A stretch of 64,000 bases of DNA from Spirosoma rhododendri (GTDB lineage Bacteria > Bacteroidota > Bacteroidia > Cytophagales > Spirosomataceae): the NCBI RefSeq assembly GCF_012849055.1, contig NZ_CP051677.1, forward strand, positions 558,001-622,000, in the 5' to 3' direction. A program made the position numbers and the translations under genes. The notes below the pieces were generated by a model that was not told the origin of the DNA, made no database searches, and worked only from the letters and a program-made list of their open reading frames with translations. Positions 34,881-43,310 of the stretch are shown here, piece after piece (within the stretch, counting starts at the first letter, position 1; the number at the start of each line of letters is the position of its first letter).

Positions 34881-37306
34881 CTAATCGTCATCATCGTCGT
34901 CCTTGCGGCTGACGGTCAGGAAGGCACCGCGCCGGGGGGCGGGCATCACGGCGTGTTCACCCCGGACAGCTTTCCAGATGATTTCGTTGAATAGCCGGTC
35001 GTCGATTTTGTCGGCGTAGCGCAGGTCCAGCTTTTCCGACTGCCGGGCGGGTTCGGTCATCGCCGTGTTTTTGGCGTCGAGGTCGATCTGCGCGGGGCGG
35101 TGGTCGTAGGTAGTCAGGTCCGCTTTATCCGTGAATAGGGCGTACATCGGCCGGGCACCCGCGTCGTACTGACTCATCGGTGGTAAGCCCAGAATCAGCT
35201 CGATAGTCCGCAGCATTCCCGACGTGGTGTACGATGTATGCTCGACGTGGTGCCGTTTCGTATAGGGACTGATGACCAGCGCGGGCGAGCGGTGCGCGTC
35301 GACGTGGTCGGAGCCGTTCTGGGCGTCGTCTTCCAGCACAAACACCGCGGATTCATTCCAGATCGGGCTTTTCGACAGGTACTCGACAAAACGACCCACG
35401 GCCAGATCGTTGTCGGCGACGAAAGCGGCTGGCGTACGCGCCCCGATCCGGGCACCGCTCGTGTGGTCGTTGCCAAGCCGGATGCTGCTGAAGTTCGGCA
35501 CAGCATTGATTTTTATCAGCGAATCCAGATCGTGCTTCCAAACCTCCACCCGATCGATGTCTTTCACGCCAAGATCGTAATCGGGGTAGTTGGGCGCGAA
35601 CAGCCCGGCTAAGGCCGAATTTTTACGCTTTGAATACGCTTCAAACTCACCGTACGACCGGTAGCGAATGCCCGCCCGTTTGCAGTAATCCCAGATAAAA
35701 CCGCGCTTCGGAAACGCCACCGGCCGCGACCCTTCGTAGTCGTAGGTGCCGCCCCGACCGCCGTAGCTCGTCGGCCACGTTTTTTCCACGTAGTCGGTGG
35801 CGTAGGCGGCCGTGCTCCAGTTGTGGCCGTCGGCACTCACTTCGGCGTCGACGTAGAAGTTGTCGAGCAGCACAAATTCGCGGGCCAGTGCGTGTTGATT
35901 CGGCGTTACGTTTTCAGGAAACAGGCACAGCGACGTATCGCCATTGCCTTCTTTCATATCGCCGAATACCTGATCGTAGGTTCGGTTTTCCTTAATGATG
36001 TAAAAGACGTGTTTGATGGGCGACGTTTTCGCGCCAACCTGCTTCGGAATGGGCGAGTTGGCGGGCCAGTTTGCACCCACGGCCGTTTTTTCGCGCTCCT
36101 TCGTGTACGGCGTGTTGGCGTACACCTGCCGGGTCAGGCCGGTAAGCTGCGTAGGCGTTGGCATGGCAAATAGCGACAGCGTGCCTTTGAACAACCCACC
36201 GATGTACTGCGTGTCAGACTCGCGCCGTTTGTAAGGGTTCGGCCCGGCGGGGTTGGCCTGCGACGAAAACCCTTTACCGTTGGCAACTAACACTTTTTTA
36301 CCGACCACCTGCACACTCGTGGGGTACCAGCCCGTCGGGATGAAGCCCAGCGACCGGCTTCGGCCCGGCTGCGAGACGTCGAAAGTAGCCAGACAGTTGT
36401 TATCCGCGTTGGCGACAAGCAGCGTTTTACCGTCGGCAGACAGGGCCAGGCCGTTGGGCGTACTGCCAGCGGGCGCGTCGGGGTAGAGGGCTGTGTTGAG
36501 CGATTCGAGTACGCGCCGGGCTTTCACGTCGATCACCGTCACGGTATTGTCGTTGGCATTGGCGACGTACAGGTACTTACCGTTATTACTGAACGCCAGA
36601 TCGTTCGGGTGGCTACCGGTGGCGATTTCACCCGTCAGCTTGTTCGTCTTCGGGTCAAACACAACCACTTTATCGGCTCCCCAAACGGTAATGTACAATT
36701 CATCCGACACCGGCGACCGGCGGCAGGTGTAGGCTTCGGCGGGCAGTTTGATGCGCTCGCGAATCTGCCGGGTACCGAGGTCACAGACGTAAAGCGAACT
36801 GTCGTCTTTGGTGACGGCGTAGAACGTCTGCCCGGTTTTGTCGGTGGCCAGCCCGGCGACGGAGATGCGGTTGGGCCACGGCTTACCCAGCACCACCGAA
36901 TCGGTTTTCACCAGCTTGTCGCCCGACACGTCGTAGATCAGCACGCGGTTGTCGTTGCCGCCCGATGCCAGCAATCGTTTGCCATCGGGCGTGAAGCAGA
37001 GCCCCACCCACGACTTGCTGATGACGGTTTCACTCAGCACTTTTTCGCCCGTAATGTCGACAAGCTGTAGCGTCTGCGTGCTCTGCCCATTGTTGGTCAC
37101 GGCCAGTCGTTTGCCGTTGGGCGAGACGACTGTCGTCAACGGCAGGTCGCCGAGCGGCAGCGATTTACCAATGGGCGACAGGCTCCAGCCGTTGGGCAGG
37201 GTTAGCCGTTGTTGGGGGGCGGTAGTCTGTGAGCGGGGGCCGTGGTTTGTGCCAGCCCCGACAGGGCAAGTAGACTTAGCAGCAGCGATACGTAGCAGCG
37301 ACGCAT
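34881..37306 (-). CDS. Secreted beta-propeller/phosphoesterase fusion, probable frameshift in signal region
   Basis: About 808 residues. The first half (to about 390) is a YncE-like beta-propeller with repeated YVANANDNTVTVIDV-type blades. The second half is an alkaline-phosphatase-superfamily phosphoesterase of the phospholipase C/acid phosphatase group (HVFYIIKENRTYDQVFGDM, DGHNWSTAAYATDY, FVLEDDAQNGSDHVDAHRSPALVISPYT). It ends in a run of aspartates. A clear signal peptide (MRRCYVSLLLSLLALSGLAQ) starts at the ATG at 37306, but in another frame; one extra G in the G6 run at 37214-37219 would join it to the mature protein. Without it the only start is a TTG at 37313 giving no signal peptide. 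Confidence 0.85.
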
Positions 37307-37328
37307 AAGGCAAAGCAGGTTAGTTGCC

Positions 37329-37336
37329 CAAAAGTA
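37329..37336 (-). promoter_or_regulatory. Predicted -7 box for the propeller/phosphoesterase gene
   Basis: Minus-strand TACTTTTG, an exact TAnnTTTG match, 23 bases ahead of the ATG at 37306. This supports that ATG, and hence the signal-peptide frame, as the true start. Confidence 0.58.
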
Positions 37337-37480
37337 AAGCATTAGCCGTTTTCACCGCTATTAAGCAATTGTGAAGCAGGACTTGTCGGCTGATTATCAA
37401 ACCAAATAGCCGTAAATCGGCAAACTTCAACCCAGCACAAGCCGTTACCTCCCTGACTACAACAACCTGACCCCATCCTG

Positions 37481-38737
37481 ATGCAACCTGCCCTTACGCC
37501 AGCCGTAGACCGGCCCGCGTTTACCCAGTCCAAATACCTCGTTACGCTGGGTTTCGTCACCTCGCTGTTTATGCTCTGGGGCGTCGGTATCACGCTCGGC
37601 GACGTGCTGAACCGCCATTTCCAGCAGGTGCTGCACGTGTCGAAAGCCGATTCGGCACTCGTCCAGTTTTCTATTTTCGGTGCTTATTTCGTGATGGGCC
37701 TGCCAGCGGGCTGGTTTATGAATCGCTTCGGCTACCAGCGGGGCGTGTTGCTGGGGCTGGGGCTTTACGCAGCCGGAGCGTTTCTGATGCTGCCAGCCGC
37801 CAGTGCCGCGTCGTTTGGGGGACTACGGATTGCGCTGTTCATCCTCGCCTGCGGACTGGCGACGCTGGAAGCCGTTGCGCACCCCTTCCTCGACGGCCTC
37901 GGCGACGCCCGTAGCAGCGACCGGCGCATCACGTTTGCCCACGCCATCAACGGCATCGGTGCGATTTCGGGGCCGCTGATCGGTGGCTATTTCATCCTGC
38001 GCAGCGGCACCAATGACACAGACCTGACATCGGTAAAAACGCTGTATCTCATCATCGGTCTGGTTGTCGCGAGCGTCGGCATTGTGTTTTCGTTCGTGAA
38101 AGTTCCCCCGCTGGTCGTCGACCACGAAGCCGTTCCAGAATCTCCAACCGATACCACGGCCGATAAAAAGCTGTTTCAGCACAGGCATTTTGTCTGGGCC
38201 TGCGTGGCGCAACTGTTCAACGTAGCGGCTCAGGGTGGCACGTGGGCGTTTTTTATCAACTACGGCGTAGCTTATATGCCCGGCATGAGTGACGCGCAGG
38301 CATCGTACTTTTTCTCGCTGAGTCTGGGGCTGATGATGCTCGGCCGTTTTCTGGGTACGTACCTGATGCAGTTCATCGCGCCCAATCGATTGCTGGCCGT
38401 CGCGGCTTTCGCAAATCTGTGCCTGTGCTTCATCATCGCGCAGCATTGGGGCTGTGTATCATTCGTGGCGTTGATGGGGCTAAACCTGTTTTTCAGCATC
38501 ATGTTCCCGACCATCTACAGCCTGGGACTGAAAGATCTGGGCCGTCACAAAGGGCTGGGCTCGTCGTTTATCGTGATGGGCGTAGTCGGTGGCGCGCTGT
38601 TCCCCCGGCTAATGGGTATCGTGGCCAACCGCAGCGTCGCCGAAGCCTATTACCTGCCCATCATCTGTTACGCCGTCGTTTTTCTGTTCGCCATCCGGCT
38701 CTACCGAGTCCGGTCGGCGCAGCCCGCTGCTAAGTAG
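37481..38737 (+). CDS. MFS sugar transporter, FucP-like
   Basis: A 418-residue 12-helix major facilitator. The N-terminal helices read TLGFVTSLFMLWGVGITLGDVLNRHFQQVL, matching the FucP / glucose-galactose permease group in which the first helix is followed by a conserved NDxLxxxF-type element. It probably imports a hexose with protons. L-fucose is suggested by the fucosidase at 21.8 kb and the fucose-dehydrogenase-like SDR at 4.9 kb, but these are far apart and specificity cannot be read from sequence. It is divergent from the propeller/phosphoesterase gene. Confidence 0.88.
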   Translation: MQPALTPAVDRPAFTQSKYLVTLGFVTSLFMLWGVGITLGDVLNRHFQQVLHVSKADSALVQFSIFGAYFVMGLPAGWFMNRFGYQRGVLLGLGLYAAGAFLMLPAASAASFGGLRIALFILACGLATLEAVAHPFLDGLGDARSSDRRITFAHAINGIGAISGPLIGGYFILRSGTNDTDLTSVKTLYLIIGLVVASVGIVFSFVKVPPLVVDHEAVPESPTDTTADKKLFQHRHFVWACVAQLFNVAAQGGTWAFFINYGVAYMPGMSDAQASYFFSLSLGLMMLGRFLGTYLMQFIAPNRLLAVAAFANLCLCFIIAQHWGCVSFVALMGLNLFFSIMFPTIYSLGLKDLGRHKGLGSSFIVMGVVGGALFPRLMGIVANRSVAEAYYLPIICYAVVFLFAIRLYRVRSAQPAAK

Positions 38738-38774
38738 CGTCAATATTCGGCAGACAAACTTTCGGGCCGGTTAA

Positions 38775-39671
38775 CTACAACCCCGACTTGAAAAACCGCA
38801 GGGCTTTTTCGCCCGATTCGCTGATCTGATCGAGCCGGGCGCGGTTGGCTTCCCGACGACTACGGCTGTGGTCAAGGTCGTTGGCGATGGTGCGGAGCAG
38901 GCGGTTGTACTCGCTTTCGAGCAGACATAATTCGTCGTAGAGCCGCTCCAGACTTTCGTAGGAATACACGTGATGTTCGTCGTATTCGACCGGGTTTTTG
39001 GCGTGCATCACCCGGTTACGCAACCCGACGAGGTCTTTGATCTGGTCGAATCGCATCAGCGGTCCCGATGCATCGGAGTTGGCAAAGTAAAGCAGATCGC
39101 TGAACTCGAATGTCTGGAACGGGTCGAGCAGCCGGCGTTCGTTTTGTCGACGGGGCTGCGTGGCATCGCGGAGTTTGTCTCGGTAGAACGCACGTAGTCC
39201 ATCCGCATTAGCGTGTTGCGATTGGTACTCGAAAAAATGAAGCATGTCGGCGTCCGACCGACCACGCAGAATGAAGAACCGGCGCAGGTCGCGCTCGAAC
39301 AGGATGATGTCGTCCTGCACGATTTGCAGCACACTGTTGTGGTTGAAGTCGGAGACGTGCGCCACGCCCACCAGCACCCGCCCTTCGTAGACGAACAGCA
39401 CGTTGGGGTCAGTCTGCGCGAAACGCTCTTTTACGGTGTCGGTAAACAACCGGTCGTGACGCTGTGCCCGGTGGTGGTCAGCCATCGGCCGGGGTTCGCC
39501 AAACTGGTTGGTTTCTTCGTCAAACGGGTAGTACGTTTCCCCGTCCAGACCGGGCAGGGCGTTGATGTTCAGTCGCTGGCAGATAAATGCACAAGCGTCG
39601 GGCGCGTCGGCATCGTAATAGAGTACGTGCCGCTCCATGATATGAGCAAAGGTGAGCTGGTGGAATTGCAT
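38775..39671 (-). CDS. Hypothetical protein with HEPN-like RX4H motif
   Basis: A 298-residue cytosolic protein that I cannot assign to a named family. The N-terminal half (about 10-130: HVLYYDADAPDACAFICQRL, VLFVYEGRVLVGVAHVSDFN) resembles a CBS-domain pair. The C-terminal half is helical and contains LVGLRNRVMHAKN at 214-226, an RX4H motif (R218-H223) typical of HEPN ribonuclease domains. This pairing would suggest ligand-controlled RNase activity, but both domain calls are by eye. It stands alone, convergent with the transporter gene, with no obvious antitoxin beside it. Confidence 0.65.
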   Translation of the reverse strand: MQFHQLTFAHIMERHVLYYDADAPDACAFICQRLNINALPGLDGETYYPFDEETNQFGEPRPMADHHRAQRHDRLFTDTVKERFAQTDPNVLFVYEGRVLVGVAHVSDFNHNSVLQIVQDDIILFERDLRRFFILRGRSDADMLHFFEYQSQHANADGLRAFYRDKLRDATQPRRQNERRLLDPFQTFEFSDLLYFANSDASGPLMRFDQIKDLVGLRNRVMHAKNPVEYDEHHVYSYESLERLYDELCLLESEYNRLLRTIANDLDHSRSRREANRARLDQISESGEKALRFFKSGL

Positions 39672-39705
39672 GCACGGGTAACTCGCTGAGTAAGCCAGCG
39701 GTTAC

Positions 39706-40512
39706 TTACCGCGTTAAAAACTGGACGACGGCATTGGCAAATTCGGGCGTACGCATGGCCCCGCCGTGGTCGCCGGGGACGACGATGAGTTTGCTGCCGG
39801 GAATCATGTCGACCAGTTTTTGCGGGTCGCCGTTATCGCGGTCCTGATCGCCGTTGACGATGAGCACCGGAATCTTTACCTTCTTTAGTTTGGTCGGGCT
39901 GGCAGCTGGCTGAAACTCCTGCAACCGCGCCATCACGATCGTATCGGCTCCGGCGCGTTTGGCATTTTCGACGGCGGGGCGTAGGTCGGGATGCGTGCCG
40001 GGTTTGGCGAACGCTTCCTGAAAATTACGGCGTCGCTCCCAGTTCGGATCGGTGAAATCAGCCCCGACACCGCCCAGCACAACCCGGCGGATGGGGGCTT
40101 TCAGCGTGAGCAGTTCGGCTGCCAGAATAGCCCCGCGCGAATAGCCGACGACATCGTAATTCGTCAGACCCAGGTGTTTCATCAGTGCCAGTACGTCGCG
40201 GAGTTCGGCGTCGTCTTTATACGCTTCGGCCGCGTGGGGGCGGTCAGACAGGCCATTACCGCGCAGATCGAGCGTCACGACTTTGAAACCGGCATCGGCC
40301 AGTGCCTGCCGAACGGCTGCCCGCTTCCAGCTGGTACTGTTCGAAATGAAGCCATGCAACAACACGACGGGACGGCCCCGACCGATGGTGTCATAGTGAA
40401 TTTTGGTACCGTCGAACGAGGTGAACAAGGGTTCGCGAGACGACGATTCCGACACCGCCTGCGCCCACAAACTACCGGGCAACAGACTTATCAACAACAG
40501 CAACGCTTTCAT
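39706..40512 (-). CDS. Alpha/beta hydrolase, exported
   Basis: A 268-residue protein with a signal peptide (MKALLLLISLLPGSLWAQA), oxyanion segment VVLLHGFISNSTSW, nucleophile elbow GYSRG, a catalytic Asp near IVNGDQDRDNGD and the final His in VPGDHGGAMR. It is a typical esterase/haloperoxidase-type fold of unknown substrate, likely periplasmic. Its stop lies 34 bases from the HEPN-like gene's start on the same strand, so the two may be co-transcribed. Confidence 0.86.
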   Translation of the reverse strand: MKALLLLISLLPGSLWAQAVSESSSREPLFTSFDGTKIHYDTIGRGRPVVLLHGFISNSTSWKRAAVRQALADAGFKVVTLDLRGNGLSDRPHAAEAYKDDAELRDVLALMKHLGLTNYDVVGYSRGAILAAELLTLKAPIRRVVLGGVGADFTDPNWERRRNFQEAFAKPGTHPDLRPAVENAKRAGADTIVMARLQEFQPAASPTKLKKVKIPVLIVNGDQDRDNGDPQKLVDMIPGSKLIVVPGDHGGAMRTPEFANAVVQFLTR

Positions 40513-40601
40513 GTGGAAAAGTGGCTAACTAATCAATTGGTAAGCCTAACCTTTCCGTATTCTACCGGGTTTAGTAGCGTACAACTAAACCGCGAAAGCT
40601 G

Positions 40602-40787
40602 ATGAACCCGATCCTGACACAAACCGCCCCCGACGGCAACGGCGACGACCTCGACAACGAACCCGATAACGACACCGGCCTGGTCGATGAACCGGCCGAC
40701 GAAGACGGTGACCCCACTGGCGAGCATGACCACCAGCAAGACGACAATTATGCCCTGGGTGGTCACGTCACGCGATCAAGTGAGTAG
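40602..40787 (+). CDS. Very acidic small protein (61 aa)
   Basis: Of 61 residues, 18 are Asp or Glu and only one is Arg, with no Lys. There is no hydrophobic segment, so it is probably disordered and cytosolic. The MNP start is shared with the next acidic protein. The opposite strand also has an open frame here (40533-40766), but it is a hydrophobic mirror of this one. Function unknown. Confidence 0.5.
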   Translation: MNPILTQTAPDGNGDDLDNEPDNDTGLVDEPADEDGDPTGEHDHQQDDNYALGGHVTRSSE

Positions 40788-40826
40788 CCATAACAATTTC
40801 CTGCTGAACACTAAACAACTAATCGT

Positions 40827-41105
40827 ATGAATCCCAACGACAACACCAGCTACAACCCCGCCGACGACGATAATCAGGGCGTGGCGCAACTCATGGCACA
40901 GGGTGCCGATGCCGAACCCGGCGTTTCGCAGGTCGAGCGCATGAATCCCGTCGTGGACTCGACCGTAACCAATTCGGGGCCGGAACCCGTCAAGGAAGAA
41001 GTCAACGACGACGCGGAGGAAGATGGTGATTCGAGCATAAATACCGACGAACTGACCGAGGAAGACGTAGAAACTAACTCGCTGACCGTGAATGGCGTCC
41101 TTTGA
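40827..41105 (+). CDS. Acidic hypothetical protein (92 aa)
   Basis: About 23 of 92 residues are acidic, with one Lys and one Arg. It opens MNPNDNTSYNPADDD, similar in style to the protein 39 bases upstream. The C-terminal part (DELTEEDVETNSLTVNG) has a short helix-like stretch. It overlaps the DoxX gene start by 14 bases, implying co-translation. Function unknown. Confidence 0.65.
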   Translation: MNPNDNTSYNPADDDNQGVAQLMAQGADAEPGVSQVERMNPVVDSTVTNSGPEPVKEEVNDDAEEDGDSSINTDELTEEDVETNSLTVNGVL

Positions 41106-41490
41106 TGAGCCGTCGGCCAGTCAGTTGTCGCGGCTGGTGCTGCGGCTTGGGCTGGGCGTCAATATGCTGATGCATGGGCTGGTGCGTATTCCCAAACTAG
41201 GCGAGTTTGTGGCTAAAACCAGCGCGGGCTTTTCACAAACGGTATTGCCCTCGGCTCTGACGACCAGCTTTCTGTACGCACTCCCATTTGCTGAGCTGGC
41301 TTGTGGCCTGCTGATTCTACTGGGTGGTCAGCTCAGCAAATGGGGATACGCGCTGGGTGGGCTTATCATCGCGATCCTGCTGTTTGGCACCACGTTGAAA
41401 GAAGACTGGACCGGAGCGGGCAACCAAACCATCTACGTAATCGCCTTTGCCTACGCGCTCCGCACCCTCGACAGTAACCGACGTCAATAG
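41092..41490 (+). CDS. DoxX-family membrane protein
   Basis: A 132-residue protein with four hydrophobic helices of the DoxX type (LVLRLGLGVNMLMHGLVRI first helix, FAELACGLLILLGG later). DoxX proteins are small inner membrane proteins, some linked to terminal oxidases or thiosulfate oxidation, most uncharacterised. The start at 41092 overlaps the preceding acidic gene by 14 bases. It is convergent with the next gene, with only 11 bases between stops. Confidence 0.82.
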   Translation: MASFDEPSASQLSRLVLRLGLGVNMLMHGLVRIPKLGEFVAKTSAGFSQTVLPSALTTSFLYALPFAELACGLLILLGGQLSKWGYALGGLIIAILLFGTTLKEDWTGAGNQTIYVIAFAYALRTLDSNRRQ

Positions 41491-41501
41491 CAACGACGCT
41501 A

Positions 41502-42233
41502 TTACAGACCAGCGAATCGGTCCATCAGTTCGTGCCACCATTGCCAGTTACCCGCGTAGTTCATTTTCAGATGTAGCAGCCCAAACAGCAATAGTGCCAG
41601 TGGGTAGGGTTGCCAGATCCGGCCGTGGTTGCGCTTGTCGTCCGCGATCAGAACAAACAGAATAAGCTCGATAACTACGAAACTGCCATTTAGCGATTTG
41701 CCAAAGCTGTCGAACCAGGGAATGAAGAAGAGCAGGCGAGTGATGGCGGGCGGCAGCACGACCAATATAGTACACGCCATGTAGCGGGCGTGCAGCGGTA
41801 AACGACGGCCATACCGAAGGCTCAATCCCAAAAACAGCGGGAACAAGAAAAGCGATGTGGCATCGATGAACGACAACTGATACACAATCCCCGGCGGGTA
41901 GGTAGCCTGCCCCTGAATCATCATCTGCATCATCTTTGCGCCACCCAGCAGAATACCTGGCACCAGAATGATAGCGCCCGCCCAGCCTAATCGACGGTGA
42001 AGCTGTAGTTGCCTCCGCCTGTACAAAATCGGCTGGATGATAAGCAGGACCGTCCACGTGCCAACGAACGCGCCGTGCAGATGATGATAGATATCGTTTT
42101 CCCGTAGGTGGGCAAAATACGACCGCGAAAAACTAACCCAGGTCACGACCACGGCCAGCGCAAAGTACCAGGGCGCGTTTGGGTACAGCTCAACCTGGCG
42201 GTTAGCGGTCGGCGAAAGCATTGCCTGTTCCAT
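41502..42233 (-). CDS. Hypothetical multi-pass membrane protein
   Basis: A 243-residue protein with about seven hydrophobic helices. Histidine-rich loops (YHHLHGAF, LQLHRRLGWAG, LHARYM) recall haem-coordinating or DUF2306-like membrane proteins; that link is tentative. It is the last gene of a three-gene minus-strand unit with the globin at 42679-43107 and the gene at 42257-42643; gaps are 23 and 35 bases. Its His content and globin neighbour suggest a redox or haem context. Confidence 0.7.
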   Translation of the reverse strand: MEQAMLSPTANRQVELYPNAPWYFALAVVVTWVSFSRSYFAHLRENDIYHHLHGAFVGTWTVLLIIQPILYRRRQLQLHRRLGWAGAIILVPGILLGGAKMMQMMIQGQATYPPGIVYQLSFIDATSLFLFPLFLGLSLRYGRRLPLHARYMACTILVVLPPAITRLLFFIPWFDSFGKSLNGSFVVIELILFVLIADDKRNHGRIWQPYPLALLLFGLLHLKMNYAGNWQWWHELMDRFAGL

Positions 42234-42256
42234 CTGATTATTGGGCTATAAACTAA

Positions 42257-42643
42257 TCAGTTATCCTGTGGCCCTTCACCAACCGGCTTATCCACGTAAA
42301 GCATCGCAAACCGAATCGGGATAACCTGATTTGGGAGTAAGTCGCCGTCGAAAATGATCTGTGCACGTACTGGCTTTTCGGTTTGCAGCACGTTGTAGTA
42401 GACCGGAAATTCGTTGTAGGGCAGGTATACCCGCACGGCTACGTTACCGTCGGTCAGGCGTTGCACGTCGCCCACGATGGCGGGACCATTGTCGCGAAAG
42501 AGCAGGTTGATCTGATTGACTTTCTGATCGTTTGGCTTGGGCGTCAGTAGTAGTCGACGACTCCGGGCGATGGGTTGCCCAGCCGGTGTTTCGTTGATGA
42601 GCCGCAGCCCATACATGGTAATTTCAGCGCGTAGATCGGTCAT
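42257..42643 (-). CDS. Hypothetical protein in globin operon
   Basis: A 128-residue soluble protein, with beta-strand-rich sequence (GNVAVRVYLPYNEFPVYYNVL, RAQIIFDGDL) and no signal peptide. I do not recognise the family. The ATG at 42643 is used because the upstream frame overlaps the globin gene and looks non-coding. It lies between the globin and the His-rich membrane protein and is presumably made with them. Confidence 0.62.
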   Translation of the reverse strand: MTDLRAEITMYGLRLINETPAGQPIARSRRLLLTPKPNDQKVNQINLLFRDNGPAIVGDVQRLTDGNVAVRVYLPYNEFPVYYNVLQTEKPVRAQIIFDGDLLPNQVIPIRFAMLYVDKPVGEGPQDN

Positions 42644-42678
42644 GTGAGTCGGTATGGGTAGTAAGAGGTTTTGTTTCG

Positions 42679-43107
42679 TTAGGCCACAGCGGGCAAATCC
42701 TGTTCTTTCCCCAGCGCAATCATAGCCCCGGCCACGGTCTGGTACAACGCGCCCCACGCCAGCTGCACATCAGGTGTCCAACGGTCGCCCAGCCCATCGC
42801 GCAGCGTCTGAATCAGGGCCAGCCCAACCGTGTTAAACTGGTCGGGTTGTACGCCGTAGCGAGCGTGTCGGCGGGCCAGCCCGGTCAGTTCGCGGGTGAT
42901 GACATCGGCGTTTTCCAACTGCCCGATCAGCAGATTCAGCATCGCCATCAGTTTGTGCGCCTGCGGCTGTATATCATCGGGAAACAGCCGACGCAGGGCG
43001 GGGTCGATGGCAAACAGGTTCGCGTAAAATACCTGACCGGCAGCATCGGCATTAGGCGCTACGCAGGCCCACGAATCGCGGATGAGACTGAGTTGTACGG
43101 TGTTCAT
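42679..43107 (-). CDS. Single-domain globin
   Basis: A 142-residue haemoglobin-like protein. The proximal haem-ligand histidine is H81 (ARRHARYGV), the CD1 phenylalanine is F42 (RRLFP), B10 is probably Tyr28 (FYANLF) and E7 probably Gln49. TyrB10/GlnE7 is the pattern of flavohaemoglobins and single-domain globins that detoxify nitric oxide or bind oxygen tightly. No reductase domain is attached. It is the first gene of a three-gene unit. Confidence 0.85.
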   Translation of the reverse strand: MNTVQLSLIRDSWACVAPNADAAGQVFYANLFAIDPALRRLFPDDIQPQAHKLMAMLNLLIGQLENADVITRELTGLARRHARYGVQPDQFNTVGLALIQTLRDGLGDRWTPDVQLAWGALYQTVAGAMIALGKEQDLPAVA

Positions 43108-43310
43108 GGTTTGTTTGGGATAGCTAGTACTCGTTCAATTTAGCACCCAGGCGAATACCCATATCGCTGAAGACACAGACGCTTTATCGAATGGTATACC
43201 TGACTGATGCACAGTCACCTATGCGGACACAGACACAGAAAACTCTTTTATGATTTATGTTGGAAAAACGCGTACATTGGTCATCGTCGACGCGTTTTCG
43301 TGAGCGGGTG

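Noticed and set aside
40533..40766. 77-codon hydrophobic minus-strand frame resembling a membrane protein
   Set aside because: It is the reverse complement of an Asp-rich frame, and GAC/GAT codons read backwards give Val/Ile. The plus-strand acidic frame matches the style of its neighbour.
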